64,000 nt of DNA, taken from the NCBI RefSeq assembly GCF_023555495.1, contig NZ_JALCZO010000001.1, positions 434,001 through 498,000 on the forward strand, in the 5' to 3' direction. This document shows, in pieces, positions 1 to 9,764 of this stretch. Under the pieces are notes generated by a model. That model was given only the letters and a program-made list of their open reading frames with translations. It was not told where the DNA came from and ran no database searches. The number at the start of each line of letters is the position of its first letter. Within the stretch, counting starts at the first letter, position 1. This DNA comes from Polaribacter sp. Z022. GTDB taxonomy: Bacteria; Bacteroidota; Bacteroidia; Flavobacteriales; Flavobacteriaceae. Position numbers and translations under genes: made by a program.

Positions 1-653
1 TAATCTTTTAAACGAAAATCATTTCTTAGCGGACTAAATCTGGTTATTACATTTATAGGATGCCCTTTTAATTTTTTCTTTACAAATCTATAATCTGCAG
101 ATTTTCTTGCAGCAACAATTTCTACTCCTAAAAACTTTCCTTCTAATGGTCCTTTATCTAATACATTAATGTAATGCTCTACTAAAAATCTTGCTTTGCC
201 TTCTTCTACAGAAAACCTTCTGTATAAAATATTTAATTGATGTTCATCGTTTATAGTTGTTTTCCATAATTTTTTAATAGCAAGTTTTGCATAATCTTTT
301 GGTTTTTTACTTAAAACTATTTCATCTAAAGACATTACTGCTTCTTTAATAACAATCTTCTTTTCTTTTAAATTGATAAAATCTTGAACCTTAATTTTAA
401 AAGTTTCGAAACCTATACTAGAAACTTCTAAAAAATCTGACAGATTGTTTTTTGATACAAATAATAAAAATGTACCTTCTTCTGTAGTAGCTGTACCTAG
501 AGATTTTGATGGTATTCCTATAGCTGCATAAGGTATTGGCTCGTTATTTTCATCAACTACTAAACCATTTAATTTAATATTTTTTTGTGAATGAATTGAG
601 AAAGAAAAACCAATAATAAAAAGAAATAATAAATATTTTTTAAAAAATTGCAT
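1..653 (-). CDS. Carboxypeptidase-regulatory-like (CarboxypepD_reg-like) surface protein, 3' part missing
   Basis: The open frame starts at an ATG at 653 and runs off the left edge after 217 codons, so only the N-terminus is visible. Residues 1-23 form a signal peptide (MQFFKK then a hydrophobic core ending in HSQ). Residues 25-110 look like the carboxypeptidase-D regulatory beta-sandwich common in Bacteroidetes: LNGLVVDENNEPIPYAAIG, then a GTATTEEG turn, then VSSIGFETFKI. This domain usually precedes a DUF5686 or TonB-dependent barrel, and the region around residue 130 onward (KKPKDYAKLAIKKLWK) would suit a DUF5686-like protein. The rest cannot be judged. It lies downstream of sdhB in the same direction but is separated from it by a strong terminator, so it is probably transcribed independently. 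Confidence 0.8.
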   Translation of the reverse strand, partial: MQFFKKYLLFLFIIGFSFSIHSQKNIKLNGLVVDENNEPIPYAAIGIPSKSLGTATTEEGTFLLFVSKNNLSDFLEVSSIGFETFKIKVQDFINLKEKKIVIKEAVMSLDEIVLSKKPKDYAKLAIKKLWKTTINDEHQLNILYRRFSVEEGKARFLVEHYINVLDKGPLEGKFLGVEIVAARKSADYRFVKKKLKGHPINVITRFSPLRNDFRLKD

Positions 654-703
654 GTTTACAAATTATGAATTCTTGAGTAAGATAATCATTTTAAGACATA
701 AAA

Positions 704-732
704 AAACTCCTTAGTATAACACTAAGGAGTTT
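704..732 (-). terminator. Rho-independent terminator of the sdhCAB operon
   Basis: A perfect 12-bp stem (AAACTCCTTAGT, 704-715, with its complement at 721-732) surrounds a 5-nt loop. Read on the minus strand it is followed by a T run. It lies about 50 bp beyond the sdhB stop codon, as expected for the end of the operon. Confidence 0.85.
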
Positions 733-782
733 ATATTATAATTTCGAAATAACTAATAAAGTCAATTTCGTTTTAATTACTA

Positions 783-1541
783 TTATTGAATTTTAGCTTT
801 CATAAGCTCTCTATTCATTCTTGCAATGTTGTCTAAAGAAATTCCTTTAGGACACTCAACCTCACAAGCACCTGTATTTGTACAGTTTCCAAAACCTTCT
901 AAATCCATTTGTGCAACCATGTTTTGAACACGATCTGCAGCTTCTACTTGACCTTGAGGTAATAAAGCATATTGAGATACTTTTGCTCCAACAAATAACA
1001 TTGCAGAAGAGTTTTTACAAGTTGCTACACAAGCACCACAACCAATACAAGTTGCTGCATCCATAGCTTCATCTGCTGCATGTTTAGAAATAGGAATATT
1101 GTTAGCATCTTGTGTATTACCAGAAGTGTTTACAGAAATGTAACCACCTGCTTGTTGAATACGCTCAAAAGCATTTCTATCTACAATTAAATCTTTAATT
1201 ACAGGAAATGCAGCAGCTCTAAATGGCTCTATTGTAATAGTATCTCCATCTTTAAACATACGCATGTGTAACTGACAAGTTGTAATACCTCTATCTGGTC
1301 CATGAGCTTCTCCATTTATGTACATAGAACACATACCACAAATACCTTCTCTACAATCATGATCAAAAGCAACAGGTTCTTCACCAGCATTAACTAACTG
1401 CTCATTTAAAACATCCATCATTTCTAAAAAAGACATATGTTCTGAAATATCGGTTACTTTATAATCGACCATTTGACCCTTTGTACTTGAGTCTTTTTGT
1501 CTCCAAATTTTTAACGTTAAATTCATTCCTTTACCTGACAT
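783..1541 (-). CDS. sdhB: Succinate dehydrogenase / fumarate reductase iron-sulfur subunit
   Basis: This is the electron-transfer subunit of respiratory complex II. It passes electrons from SdhA flavin to quinone at the cytochrome b subunit in the inner membrane. The N-terminal plant-type ferredoxin domain carries the [2Fe-2S] ligands C63, C68, C71 and C89 (motif CREGICGMC). The C-terminal part carries [11 protein letters not shown] (C165, C168, C171, C175) and C220, C226 and C230, which give the [4Fe-4S] and [3Fe-4S] clusters. At 252 aa the length is normal for the Bacteroidetes type. It is the last gene of sdhCAB, 7 bp after sdhA, and is followed by a terminator. The assignment is secure; whether the complex works as SQR or QFR in vivo cannot be read from the sequence. 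Confidence 0.97.
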   Translation of the reverse strand: MSGKGMNLTLKIWRQKDSSTKGQMVDYKVTDISEHMSFLEMMDVLNEQLVNAGEEPVAFDHDCREGICGMCSMYINGEAHGPDRGITTCQLHMRMFKDGDTITIEPFRAAAFPVIKDLIVDRNAFERIQQAGGYISVNTSGNTQDANNIPISKHAADEAMDAATCIGCGACVATCKNSSAMLFVGAKVSQYALLPQGQVEAADRVQNMVAQMDLEGFGNCTNTGACEVECPKGISLDNIARMNRELMKAKIQ

Positions 1542-1548
1542 ATCTTTC

Positions 1549-3561
1549 TTATTTATATGAACGTTGTTTCAATTCAATATCGTTAAACTCTAATTCTTCT
1601 TTGTGTAAAACTGCGTCTGCAGGTTCTCCTTTATACTCCCAAGCAGAAACAAATGCAAATTCTTTGTCATTACGTTTTGCTTCTCCTTTTTGTGGTCCAT
1701 CTTCTTCTGCAGATTCTTCTCTAAAGTGACCTCCACAAGACTCAGCTCTTACTAAAGCATCTTTAGCAAATAATTCTCCTAATTCTAAGAAGTCTGCAAC
1801 TCTACCTGCTTTTTCTAACTCAGGATTCATTTCATCTTTTCCTCCAGGAACTTTTACATCTTTCCAGAATTCTTCACGAATGGCTTTAATTTCTACCATT
1901 GCTTCTTCTAAACCTTTAGCATTTCTAGACATACCTGCTTTATCCCACATTACTTTTCCAAGTTTTTTGTGGAAATAATCTACAGATTTTGTTCCTTTAT
2001 TATTTACAAAGAAATCAATTCTGTCTTTTACTTCTTTTTCTGCTTCATCAAACTCAGCAGTATCAGTTGGTATTTTACCTGTTCTAATATCATCTGCTAA
2101 ATAATCTCCAATTGTATAAGGTAATACAAAGTAACCATCTGCTAAACCTTGCATTAATGCAGAAGCTCCTAATCTGTTTGCACCATGATCAGAGAAATTT
2201 GCTTCTCCAATACAGTAACAACCAGGAATGGTTGTCATTAAGTTATAATCAACCCAAACACCACCCATTGTATAGTGCACTGCAGGATAAATCATCATTG
2301 GAGTTTTGTATGGATCTTGATCTACAATTTTCTCATACATTTGGAATAAGTTTCCGTATTTAGCTTCAACAATTTTTTGACCTAATTCGTATATTTTAGC
2401 TGCTGATGCATTTTCTATATTTTGAATTTTAGCTTGCTCTTTTCCATAACGATCTATAGCAGATGCAAAATCTAAATATACTGCTTCACCAGTTGCATTT
2501 ACACCATAACCAGCATCACAACGTTCTTTTGCTGCTCTAGATGCAACATCACGTGGTACTAAGTTACCAAATGCAGGGTAACGTCTTTCTAAATAGTAAT
2601 CTCTTTCTGCTTCAGATAAATCTGTAGGTTTTTTCTTACCTTCTCTAATTGCTAAAACATCTTCCATGTTTTTTGGAACCCAAATACGACCATCATTTCT
2701 TAACGATTCTGACATCAATGTTAATTTAGATTGATAATCTCCAGAACGTGGAATACATGTTGGGTGAATTTGTGTATAACAAGGGTTTGCAAAATAGGCT
2801 CCTTTTTTATGGATTTTCCAAGATGCAGTTGCATTAGATCCCATTGCATTTGTAGATAAGAAATATACATTTCCATATCCTCCAGAACCAATTACAACAG
2901 CATGAGCAGAATGACGCTCAATTTCTCCAGTAATTAAGTTTCTAGCAATAATTCCTCTTGCTTTACCATCAACAATAACAACGTCTAACATTTCGTGTCT
3001 GTTAAACATTTCTATTTTACCACGTGCAATTTGTCTGTTCATTGCAGAATATGCACCTAATAATAATTGCTGACCTGTTTGTCCTTTTGCATAAAAAGTT
3101 CTAGAAACTAAAACTCCACCAAAAGAACGGTTGTCTAACAAACCACCATAATCACGTGCAAAAGGAACTCCTTGTGCCACACATTGATCTATAATGTTTG
3201 CAGAAACCTCTGCTAAACGATATACGTTTGCTTCTCTAGAACGATAATCTCCTCCTTTTACAGTATCGTAAAATAATCTGTAAGTAGAATCTCCATCTCC
3301 TTGATAGTTTTTTGCAGCATTAATACCTCCTTGAGCTGCAATTGAATGCGCTCTTCTTGGAGAATCTTGATAAGCAAATGCTTTTACATTGTAGCCTAAT
3401 TCTGCTAATGTTGCTGCTGCAGAACCACCTGCTAATCCTGTACCTACAACAATAACATCTATGTGACGTTTGTTTGCAGGATTTACCAAGTTAATTTTGT
3501 TTTTATAATCTGTCCATTTATCTTTAATTGGACCTTGAGGTACTTTTGAATCTAAAGCCAT
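1549..3561 (-). CDS. sdhA: Succinate dehydrogenase / fumarate reductase flavoprotein subunit
   Basis: This is the catalytic flavoprotein of complex II, oxidising succinate to fumarate. The FAD-binding beta-alpha-beta fold is at residues 34-57 ([20 protein letters not shown]). H72, in [12 protein letters not shown], sits where FAD is covalently attached in the family. The substrate region contains the QIHPT motif (about 270), [11 protein letters not shown] and the [17 protein letters not shown] stretch near the FAD C-terminal contact. At 670 aa it has the normal size of the B. subtilis/Wolinella-like branch. It lies 12 bp after sdhC and 7 bp before sdhB, so it is co-transcribed with both. Confidence 0.97.
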   Translation of the reverse strand: MALDSKVPQGPIKDKWTDYKNKINLVNPANKRHIDVIVVGTGLAGGSAAATLAELGYNVKAFAYQDSPRRAHSIAAQGGINAAKNYQGDGDSTYRLFYDTVKGGDYRSREANVYRLAEVSANIIDQCVAQGVPFARDYGGLLDNRSFGGVLVSRTFYAKGQTGQQLLLGAYSAMNRQIARGKIEMFNRHEMLDVVIVDGKARGIIARNLITGEIERHSAHAVVIGSGGYGNVYFLSTNAMGSNATASWKIHKKGAYFANPCYTQIHPTCIPRSGDYQSKLTLMSESLRNDGRIWVPKNMEDVLAIREGKKKPTDLSEAERDYYLERRYPAFGNLVPRDVASRAAKERCDAGYGVNATGEAVYLDFASAIDRYGKEQAKIQNIENASAAKIYELGQKIVEAKYGNLFQMYEKIVDQDPYKTPMMIYPAVHYTMGGVWVDYNLMTTIPGCYCIGEANFSDHGANRLGASALMQGLADGYFVLPYTIGDYLADDIRTGKIPTDTAEFDEAEKEVKDRIDFFVNNKGTKSVDYFHKKLGKVMWDKAGMSRNAKGLEEAMVEIKAIREEFWKDVKVPGGKDEMNPELEKAGRVADFLELGELFAKDALVRAESCGGHFREESAEEDGPQKGEAKRNDKEFAFVSAWEYKGEPADAVLHKEELEFNDIELKQRSYK

Positions 3562-3573
3562 ATTTATATAAGA

Positions 3574-4251
3574 TTAATGGTTGTTAAATAAGTGATGAAA
3601 CAATGCAATAATTATAAATCCTAATGGAATAACTATTGAGTATATTTTACCGAAGTTTTGTAATGCTTTTTTACGTCCTGCTGTTACTCCCATAGATTGG
3701 AAAGCAGATGTAAAACCATGTGCTAAATGTAATCCTAAGAAAACAAATGCAACAACGTAAGCACCAACTCTTAATGGACTATGAAATTTTTCTACCAATT
3801 CATGGAAATATCTCATTTCACCATTGTGTAAACCAGACATATCTCCCATAACGTATTTAGTGTTTAATTCTGGAATCCAGAAATCTATGAAGTGTAAAAC
3901 AATAAAAGCTAAAATAGCAATACCACTATAAATCATGTTTCTACTCATCCAAGTAGAATTAGCTGCACCATTGTCTTTTGCATAGGCAACTCCTTTTGCT
4001 TTTTTGTTTTTCAATTCTAACACAAACCCCATTACAAAGTGAAAAACAACACCAAAGATTAATACAGGTTGCAATGCAAATTGTACTAAAGGATTTGTTC
4101 CCATAAAATGTGAAGCTTCGTTAAATGCATCTTCACTTATAAGTGAAAGTAAATTTACTGATAAATGCATTATTAAGAAAAACATGAGGAAGAATGCAGA
4201 TAGCGCCATGGCTATTTTCCTTCCGATTGAAGATTTGAAAAATCCGCTCAT
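3574..4251 (-). CDS. sdhC: Succinate dehydrogenase cytochrome b558-type membrane subunit
   Basis: This is the membrane anchor and quinone site of complex II. The 225-aa chain has five predicted membrane helices (about 12-36, 58-79, 105-127, 163-182 and 203-222). Histidines inside helices (H29, H71, H120, H175/H178) are suitable as axial haem ligands. This matches the single-polypeptide di-haem cytochrome b family found in Bacteroidetes, in place of the separate SdhC and SdhD of proteobacteria. It is the first gene of the operon. A consensus flavobacterial promoter lies 31-62 bp upstream of the start. Confidence 0.94.
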   Translation of the reverse strand: MSGFFKSSIGRKIAMALSAFFLMFFLIMHLSVNLLSLISEDAFNEASHFMGTNPLVQFALQPVLIFGVVFHFVMGFVLELKNKKAKGVAYAKDNGAANSTWMSRNMIYSGIAILAFIVLHFIDFWIPELNTKYVMGDMSGLHNGEMRYFHELVEKFHSPLRVGAYVVAFVFLGLHLAHGFTSAFQSMGVTAGRKKALQNFGKIYSIVIPLGFIIIALFHHLFNNH

Positions 4252-4281
4252 TGTATAAATTAGTTAAAAGTTCGTTAACAA

Positions 4282-4313
4282 CAAAAATAAGGCTTATCTA
4301 TTACCTTTACAAA
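4282..4313 (-). promoter_or_regulatory. Promoter of sdhCAB (Bacteroidetes sigma-A type)
   Basis: Read on the minus strand: TTTG (4310-4313), a 20-bp spacer, then TATTTTTG (4282-4289). This fits the known TTTG / TAnnTTTG promoter of Bacteroidetes. The predicted transcription start leaves a leader of about 25 nt before sdhC. Confidence 0.7.
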
Positions 4314-4527
4314 GAAAGAGTCGTATTTTAAACTGTATTTAGAACTATTATAAATAATTAATTTAAAGGTTTTAACCATTTAATTTTAGCTCTTTAAAAT
4401 TATTTTAACACTTAAAAATCTACGTACGTAACTAAGTATTTATCTAAGTACAAAATAAGTACAGTTTAAAATCACCAAATAATCATCATTTTTATTATTT
4501 TTTTTAGTGTTTATTAATATTAAATTT

Positions 4528-6390
4528 TTAATGATATGGCCATATAATTGGTATTAAAACTACACTTACTATAAAAAATATTAGTAGTAAGATAGATCCA
4601 CTTTTCATATAATCTGTAAACTTATAATTACCAGCATTCATAACCATTGTATTGGTAGGTGTACCAAATGGAGTTAAAAAAGCTGTTGAAGCAGAAACTG
4701 CTAATGCCATCATAAATGGTTGAGGAGAATACCCTAACTGTAATGATGCTACTAAAACAATTGGAGCCATTAAAATAGCAGTTGCTGTATTACTCATTAC
4801 TTGGCTTAAGAATGATGTAATTAAAAATATACCCGCTAAAAAATAAGTTGGATGCATGTCTCCTAATAATGATATCATAGAATCTGCAATATATTTAGCT
4901 CCTCCTGTTTTTTGTAATGCAACACCCATGGGTATCATACCTGCCATAATAATTATTACATTCCAGTTAATAGCTCTATAAGATTGGTTCATATTTATAC
5001 AACCTCCCATAACCATTATAAAAGCAGTAAGTATAACAGTAATTGCAGATGAAAATGGCCCCCAAATAAACATGGTTACCATAAAAACCATTGCTAAAAT
5101 AGAGATAACACCTTTTCTTGTTATTTTTCCAACTTCTTTAGATAATTCTTCTGGAGAACCAATAATTAAGAAGTCTCTACTTTCTTCTTGTATTGCTTTA
5201 ATATCTTCCCATTTTGCTCTTACTAATAAAGAATCTCCTTCTTGTAAATCAAATTCTCTACCTCTAATTCTCTTATTATGTCTGTTTAAAGCCATTACTT
5301 GAAGGTTGTATTTTTCACCAAACCTACCAGTGTTAATATGTTTTCCTTTATAAGAAGATTTTGGAGCTACAATCATTTCGCAAATACCAACCTCATCTGA
5401 AAGTACATTTTCTTTCATAAAATCTCCATCTACTTCTTCTTGTTTTGTAGCAGCAACATCATATTTTTGAATAAATCTATTAATTCTGTTTTCACTACAG
5501 TTTACAATTAATTCATCTTGCGCATGTAATTCTCTGTCTAAATCTGGAAATTCATCTGGATCACTCTTTTTTAAACCAACTTTTTTAAGAATTGTAGTAG
5601 CTTTCTTTTCATGTGGAATAATTTTAATAATATTAACTCCCATTCTAGAACCTAATTGCATTTGCTTAATTGTTTTACCAATTGCAGAAGAACTTGGTCT
5701 AATTCTTACTCTCCAAAACCCTTCATATAATTGATAAGAATCTTCAATATTTTGAATTGACTCATCTATATCTTCTAATTTTCTTGATTCGTTATTTGGT
5801 AATAATTTTTGACCAAAATACCTCATGTAAATAACAGTTAAAACTAATAGAGGAACACCAATGTATGCGAATTCGAAAAATCCAAATTCTTGCACACCAC
5901 CTTCTATCATTGCTTGATTGGTAACAATATTAGTTGGAGTACCTGTTAACGTTAATAACCCACCTGTAGCAGCTGCAAATGATAATGGAATTAGCATTTT
6001 TGAAGCAGATGTTTTTAGCCTCCAAGCAGCAGCAATAATAACTGGCATTAACGATGCTACTGTACCTGTGTTACTCATAAAAGCAGAAAGAACTGCTGAA
6101 CCAATGATTATTAAAATTAATAACCTGTTTGAATTATTTTTTGATAATGTAATTATTTTATTTCCAAGCCAAGAGGTAAGTCCTGTTCTACTCATAGCCT
6201 CACCAACTATAAATAAACCTGCAATTAAAATAATACTAGAATTACTAAACCCAGAAAAAGTTTCTTTGGTTGTTAAAACTCCAGTCATACTTAATGCCAT
6301 CATACTAGTAACAGCAACAATATCAGGTCTTATTTTTCCTGATACAAATAAAATAATGGTAATTCCTAAAATAATAAATGTAATAGTCAT
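4528..6390 (-). CDS. SLC13/DASS-family permease with two central RCK_C (TrkA-C) domains
   Basis: This 620-aa inner-membrane transporter has two halves of the divalent anion:Na+ symporter fold. The paired substrate/Na+ motifs GTPTN occur at about 150-154 and again in LTPFGTPTNTMV near 580. Between the halves, roughly residues 222-410, lie two TrkA-C-like soluble domains (for example GKTIKQMQLGSRMGVNIIKI and GKHINTGRFGEKYNLQVMAL). This domain order is typical of bacterial SLC13 proteins annotated as sulfate, citrate or dicarboxylate permeases. The substrate cannot be decided from sequence. It is transcribed alone, with a TAnnTTTG element 19-26 bp upstream. Confidence 0.85.
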   Translation of the reverse strand: MTITFIILGITIILFVSGKIRPDIVAVTSMMALSMTGVLTTKETFSGFSNSSIILIAGLFIVGEAMSRTGLTSWLGNKIITLSKNNSNRLLILIIIGSAVLSAFMSNTGTVASLMPVIIAAAWRLKTSASKMLIPLSFAAATGGLLTLTGTPTNIVTNQAMIEGGVQEFGFFEFAYIGVPLLVLTVIYMRYFGQKLLPNNESRKLEDIDESIQNIEDSYQLYEGFWRVRIRPSSSAIGKTIKQMQLGSRMGVNIIKIIPHEKKATTILKKVGLKKSDPDEFPDLDRELHAQDELIVNCSENRINRFIQKYDVAATKQEEVDGDFMKENVLSDEVGICEMIVAPKSSYKGKHINTGRFGEKYNLQVMALNRHNKRIRGREFDLQEGDSLLVRAKWEDIKAIQEESRDFLIIGSPEELSKEVGKITRKGVISILAMVFMVTMFIWGPFSSAITVILTAFIMVMGGCINMNQSYRAINWNVIIIMAGMIPMGVALQKTGGAKYIADSMISLLGDMHPTYFLAGIFLITSFLSQVMSNTATAILMAPIVLVASLQLGYSPQPFMMALAVSASTAFLTPFGTPTNTMVMNAGNYKFTDYMKSGSILLLIFFIVSVVLIPIIWPYH

Positions 6391-6408
6391 GTTGTTTATT
6401 TAAGTATA

Positions 6409-6416
6409 CAAATGTA
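6409..6416 (-). promoter_or_regulatory. -7 element upstream of the SLC13 permease
   Basis: On the minus strand this is TACATTTG, an exact TAnnTTTG match about 19 bp from the start codon. No convincing -33 TTTG lies at the right distance. Confidence 0.4.
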
Positions 6417-6606
6417 AAAACATACCAAATAGCAGTTTTATGACAAATATCACTTAAAGTCTTACCACTACTGGTCTCAATTAAATATATCTCTCTAAAG
6501 TACTATGTAGGTTGAGCGAATACGTTATCGTAAGTTTTCTCTTTATTTTAAAAGAAAATTCAACTATTTCTAGTCTTATTTTGTAAAAATTTAATAAGGA
6601 TTGTTT

Positions 6607-7224
6607 TTATTCTTTTTTAGAGGTTTCTAAACACTTATTATTCTTCCATTTACCTCTAAGTTCTTCATTTTTGATAATTTTTCCATCACAAGTTAAAAAA
6701 TTTCCATTTTTATCTTTTTTTATGATTTTCATTTTACCAGATTTTATAGCATTTACGATTCTGTAAATTAGTCCGTTTTTAGAAACTTTACTTTTTTTAG
6801 AAATAAGGTTTAATCCTTCTTCATTATTATGTAAATCCATTATTGATGAAATTTCATCAGGAATTACACCATCTTCTAACTTGCTTTTTTTATACGTTAA
6901 GTAATTTTCTCTTTCATGGGCTTTTCCTAAAGAACGTGCAGCTCTTTTTCCTAATTCTTGAGTTAATCTTGCCATCCAATAAGCATGCCTAAAAGCATCT
7001 ACTTGTCCTCCAGAAGCATCTCCATCTAACAAATTAGATTTCTTAATAGAATCTGCCACTCTCTTGGTTTCTTTAGAAATTTGTAAGGCTTTTTTTGCTT
7101 TAAAAGGATGGAATAAAACCCAAGTTCTTTTTGGACCCGAAAGCTTAAAAAAGCTTTTTAAATTAGATTGAGAGTAAGTTTGAAATGTAAGTATTAATGT
7201 TAAAAAAAGAAACATTTTTTTCAT
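6607..7224 (-). CDS. Secreted DUF6973-domain protein of unknown function
   Basis: This 205-aa protein has a signal peptide (residues 1-18, ending TYSQ). It has the DUF6973-like core with the motif DAFRHAYWMARLT at 77-89, followed by KAHE (101-104) and later MDLHNNEEG. The conserved His, Asp and Glu residues look like a possible metal or catalytic site, but no activity is established for this family. The C-terminus is Lys-rich and ends in KKE. It is the last gene of the operon that begins with dinB, 15 bp after the GreA-like gene. The signal peptide suggests the cell envelope. Confidence 0.7.
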   Translation of the reverse strand: MKKMFLFLTLILTFQTYSQSNLKSFFKLSGPKRTWVLFHPFKAKKALQISKETKRVADSIKKSNLLDGDASGGQVDAFRHAYWMARLTQELGKRAARSLGKAHERENYLTYKKSKLEDGVIPDEISSIMDLHNNEEGLNLISKKSKVSKNGLIYRIVNAIKSGKMKIIKKDKNGNFLTCDGKIIKNEELRGKWKNNKCLETSKKE

Positions 7225-7239
7225 ACTGAAGATATGGTT

Positions 7240-7698
7240 TTATTGAATACTTTTTATTTGAACTTGATTACCATTAAAAGTAAAAACATCTGAAATTGTT
7301 TTCCCTAAAAGATGTTTTCCTATAGGTGAAGAGACAGAAATGGCGTAAAATATTTTATTGTTAAATATTAATTTTCCTGCTGAAATAGACAAGAAGTAAT
7401 TTGCAATATTTGTTTCTATTACACTTCCTAAATGGGCAATATTTGAGTTTTTAGAATCATCAATTTTAGCTAAAACCTCTTTCATTTGAGTTATTCCTAA
7501 AAGTTGCTGACCCGCTTTTTCCATTTCTAACTGTAACATTGCTCTACCAGTTTCATGCTTATCTCCAGCAGAACTTTTTGTTTCTGATTGCAATGCTTTT
7601 TGGTTTGATGAAATAATATCTTGAACTGTTTGTAAACGATTATTTACAAAATTTTGACATTGTTTATAAAGCTCTTTTTTAATTTCTTTTTGCAACAT
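7240..7698 (-). CDS. GreA/GreB C-terminal-like protein with helical N-terminus
   Basis: This 152-aa protein has a helical, probably coiled-coil N-terminal part (residues 1-80: KKELYKQCQNFVNNRLQTVQ, then GDKHETGRAMLQLEMEKAGQ). The C-terminal part resembles the FKBP-like domain of transcript cleavage factors GreA/GreB. SVSSPIGKHLLGKTISDVFT (121-140) parallels the GreA SP.G.ALLGK motif, and KAGQQL and GDKHETGRA also recall Gre-family proteins. It may bind RNA polymerase, but the usual acidic pair at the coiled-coil tip is not obvious. Flavobacterial relatives are sometimes labelled 3-oxoacyl-ACP synthase, which nothing here supports. It starts 3 bp after the YceI gene. Confidence 0.65.
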   Translation of the reverse strand: MLQKEIKKELYKQCQNFVNNRLQTVQDIISSNQKALQSETKSSAGDKHETGRAMLQLEMEKAGQQLLGITQMKEVLAKIDDSKNSNIAHLGSVIETNIANYFLSISAGKLIFNNKIFYAISVSSPIGKHLLGKTISDVFTFNGNQVQIKSIQ

Positions 7699-7701
7699 AA
7701 A

Positions 7702-8223
7702 TCATATTACATTTACTTTTTTAGAAAGTACTAAACTACTGCCTCCAACATTAAAATCTTTTCTATTTAAAGTAAAATTCGCTTTAATTATTAACTTTTT
7801 ATCTATTTCTTTAATTGTTAGAGGAACTTCAAAATGTTTTTTTATTCCTTTTATATTCAAGTCTCCTTTTATGATAAAAACTCCTTCTTTATTTTTAATT
7901 ATTTCTTGAGATTTAAAGATAATTTTGGGGTGTTTTTCAACATCAAAAAAATCTGATTTCATAAGATGATCTCTCATTGCTTTAGATTTAGTGAATATCG
8001 ATTTTACACTAATATCTGCATTTAAATAACTTTTTTTTAACTGCTTTGGGTTGAAGTTACAATCAAATTTAATGTCTTTAAATAAACCCTCAACTGTAAC
8101 TCCAAAATTTTTTATTTTAAAAGTTATCGTTGTTTCATTTTTGTTTTGAACATATTCTTGCGAAAAGCAAGTTGCTACACTAAAAATAAATATAAAGACA
8201 CTTTTTATGAATCTATTAAACAT
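7702..8223 (-). CDS. YceI-like secreted lipid-binding protein
   Basis: This 173-aa protein has a signal peptide (1-21, ending TCFSQ). A YceI-type lipocalin-like beta-barrel domain follows. Typical YceI features are TITFKIKNFGVTVEGLFKDI (a strand plus glycine turn), the RDHLMKSDFFDVEKHPKIIF motif and a late NFTLNRKDFNVGG. Known members bind polyisoprenoid or amphiphilic ligands in the periplasm. Its start overlaps the end of the FAD oxidoreductase gene by 19 bp, indicating translational coupling within the dinB operon. Confidence 0.85.
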   Translation of the reverse strand: MFNRFIKSVFIFIFSVATCFSQEYVQNKNETTITFKIKNFGVTVEGLFKDIKFDCNFNPKQLKKSYLNADISVKSIFTKSKAMRDHLMKSDFFDVEKHPKIIFKSQEIIKNKEGVFIIKGDLNIKGIKKHFEVPLTIKEIDKKLIIKANFTLNRKDFNVGGSSLVLSKKVNVI

Positions 8224-9317
8224 GCTAATTCTTTTCCTATTAAACTACCTATTGCAACTCCCATGCCACCCAAACGTACTCCACAAAAAACGTTTTCTGA
8301 CACTTGTTTTACAATGGCTTTTTTTTGATTTCCAACACCCATAATTCCACTCCAAGAATGTTCTATTTCAAAATTAATATTTGGTAAAATGGTTTCTTTT
8401 AAAATGGTTTTTAATTGAGTTTGTATAATTTCTGTCTGACCAAATTTAGTAGTTTCTTCTGTTTTAAAATCTAAATTTCTACCTCCACCAAACAGAATTC
8501 TATCATCAATATTTCTAAAATAATAATAACCTTTTTCTAAATGAAATGTTCCTTTTATATGAAGGTTTTTTATTGGTTTTGTAATGACAACTTGTGCTCT
8601 TGCTGGTTTAACTTTTTCATTTAATAATTGCTTTGCAAAACCATTGGTTGCAATTAATAATTTACCTGTTTTAAAAGTAAATTTATCTGTTTTAACTTCA
8701 ACTTTATTTGTGTTTTCTATAAAACTTTCTACAACACTATTATTTAAAATTTTTATGTTATTCTTTTGAGCTTTATGCAACAATTCTGACATCATTTTAC
8801 CTGTATCAATCTGACCTTCAAAATTATTTACAATGTATTTAGAATGAACTTTTTTAAAATTGAATTTGTTTTCTGAAACCGAAAAAACATCTGCCTTAAA
8901 AATTGGTTTTAAAAGTTGATTTATTTCTTCTTTTTTAGCCATACATTCTTCAAAAAAAACTTCAGAATTACACAATTCAAAACCTTTGTCTTGCTGAAAA
9001 TCAATATTAATATCTCCTAAATTATTTCTTAAAAGTTGTAATCCTTTCCAACGTTTTTCAACTAAATTATAAACTTCTTGTTCTGAGTGAGAATTTAAGT
9101 CATCAATAATTTCAGAAAGACTTCCAAAACAAGCAAAACCCGCATTTTTTGTACTTGCTCCTTGAGGTAATATTCCTTTTTCTAGAATTATAATTTTAGC
9201 TTTTGGGTATTTATTTTTTAGTTCTAACGCACAGTTTAAACCTACAATTCCACTACCAACAATTGTAAAATCTATGTTAGAAAACCACTCTTTTATTTCC
9301 CAATAACTATAATTCAT
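8205..9317 (-). CDS. FAD-dependent oxidoreductase (DAO family)
   Basis: This 370-aa flavoprotein of the D-amino-acid-oxidase/glycine-oxidase superfamily has the dinucleotide motif GSGIVG at 21-26 (FTIVGSGIVGLNCALELK), an acidic strand end ILEKG, and ASTKNAGFACFG near the flavin. Late motifs are RILFGGGRNLD and WSGIMGVGNQKKAIV. The substrate is probably an amino acid or amine but cannot be fixed. Its start directly abuts the GNAT gene stop (9317/9318) and its end overlaps the YceI gene, so all are one operon. Confidence 0.85.
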   Translation of the reverse strand: MNYSYWEIKEWFSNIDFTIVGSGIVGLNCALELKNKYPKAKIIILEKGILPQGASTKNAGFACFGSLSEIIDDLNSHSEQEVYNLVEKRWKGLQLLRNNLGDINIDFQQDKGFELCNSEVFFEECMAKKEEINQLLKPIFKADVFSVSENKFNFKKVHSKYIVNNFEGQIDTGKMMSELLHKAQKNNIKILNNSVVESFIENTNKVEVKTDKFTFKTGKLLIATNGFAKQLLNEKVKPARAQVVITKPIKNLHIKGTFHLEKGYYYFRNIDDRILFGGGRNLDFKTEETTKFGQTEIIQTQLKTILKETILPNINFEIEHSWSGIMGVGNQKKAIVKQVSENVFCGVRLGGMGVAIGSLIGKELACLIDS

Positions 9318-9764
9318 TTAAAGTTGTTTTTCAAAACAAATACTGTTATCCATTGCCTTATATTGCCCGTAATTTGGAATCACTTTATAGTTACATTTAT
9401 GATAAAAATTTACAGCTTCTATTTGTCTTTTACCTGTTTCTAAAACACAACTTTTATAGCCTAATTCTTTTGCCCAAACTTCTAGTTCTAACACTATTTT
9501 TTTTGCAATTCCTTGTCCTCTATTTTCAATAGAAACAAACATTCTTTTTACTTCCATAGAACTTTCATTAAACTTTTTTATAGCTCCACAACCCACAGCA
9601 ACATCATTAACATAAATAACTACAACATTTTTTAACACATCAATATTGTTATATTGATTGTAAAAATCGTGTTCATCTCCATCCGTAATTTTTAGATAAG
9701 CATCTAATTTTTTTACTAATTTTATAAAGTCTATATTTTCTGAATTGGTTCTAGTAATCTTCAA
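9318..9764 (-). CDS. GNAT-family N-acetyltransferase
   Basis: This 148-aa single-domain acetyltransferase has motif A at residues 70-95 (VKRMFVSIENRGQGIAKKIV with the R/Q-x-x-G-I/x pyrophosphate loop RGQGIA). The C-terminal ETGKRQIEAVNFYHKCNYKV matches the GNAT B motif. The acyl acceptor is unknown. The start overlaps the end of dinB by 14 bp, so it is translationally coupled to it. Confidence 0.88.
   Translation of the reverse strand: MKITRTNSENIDFIKLVKKLDAYLKITDGDEHDFYNQYNNIDVLKNVVVIYVNDVAVGCGAIKKFNESSMEVKRMFVSIENRGQGIAKKIVLELEVWAKELGYKSCVLETGKRQIEAVNFYHKCNYKVIPNYGQYKAMDNSICFEKQL

Noticed and set aside
878..2363. Plus-strand open frames inside sdhB and sdhA
   Set aside because: They are antisense to strongly conserved genes, have biased low-complexity composition and no recognisable domain.
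5918..6403. A 161-codon plus-strand frame opposite the SLC13 permease
   Set aside because: It is the complement of hydrophobic codons of the real gene; no independent start signals or domain.
6461..6606. Fragment GTAGGTTGAGCGAA as another copy of element R1
   Set aside because: Only about 12 bases resemble the end of R1 and no second arm is present.
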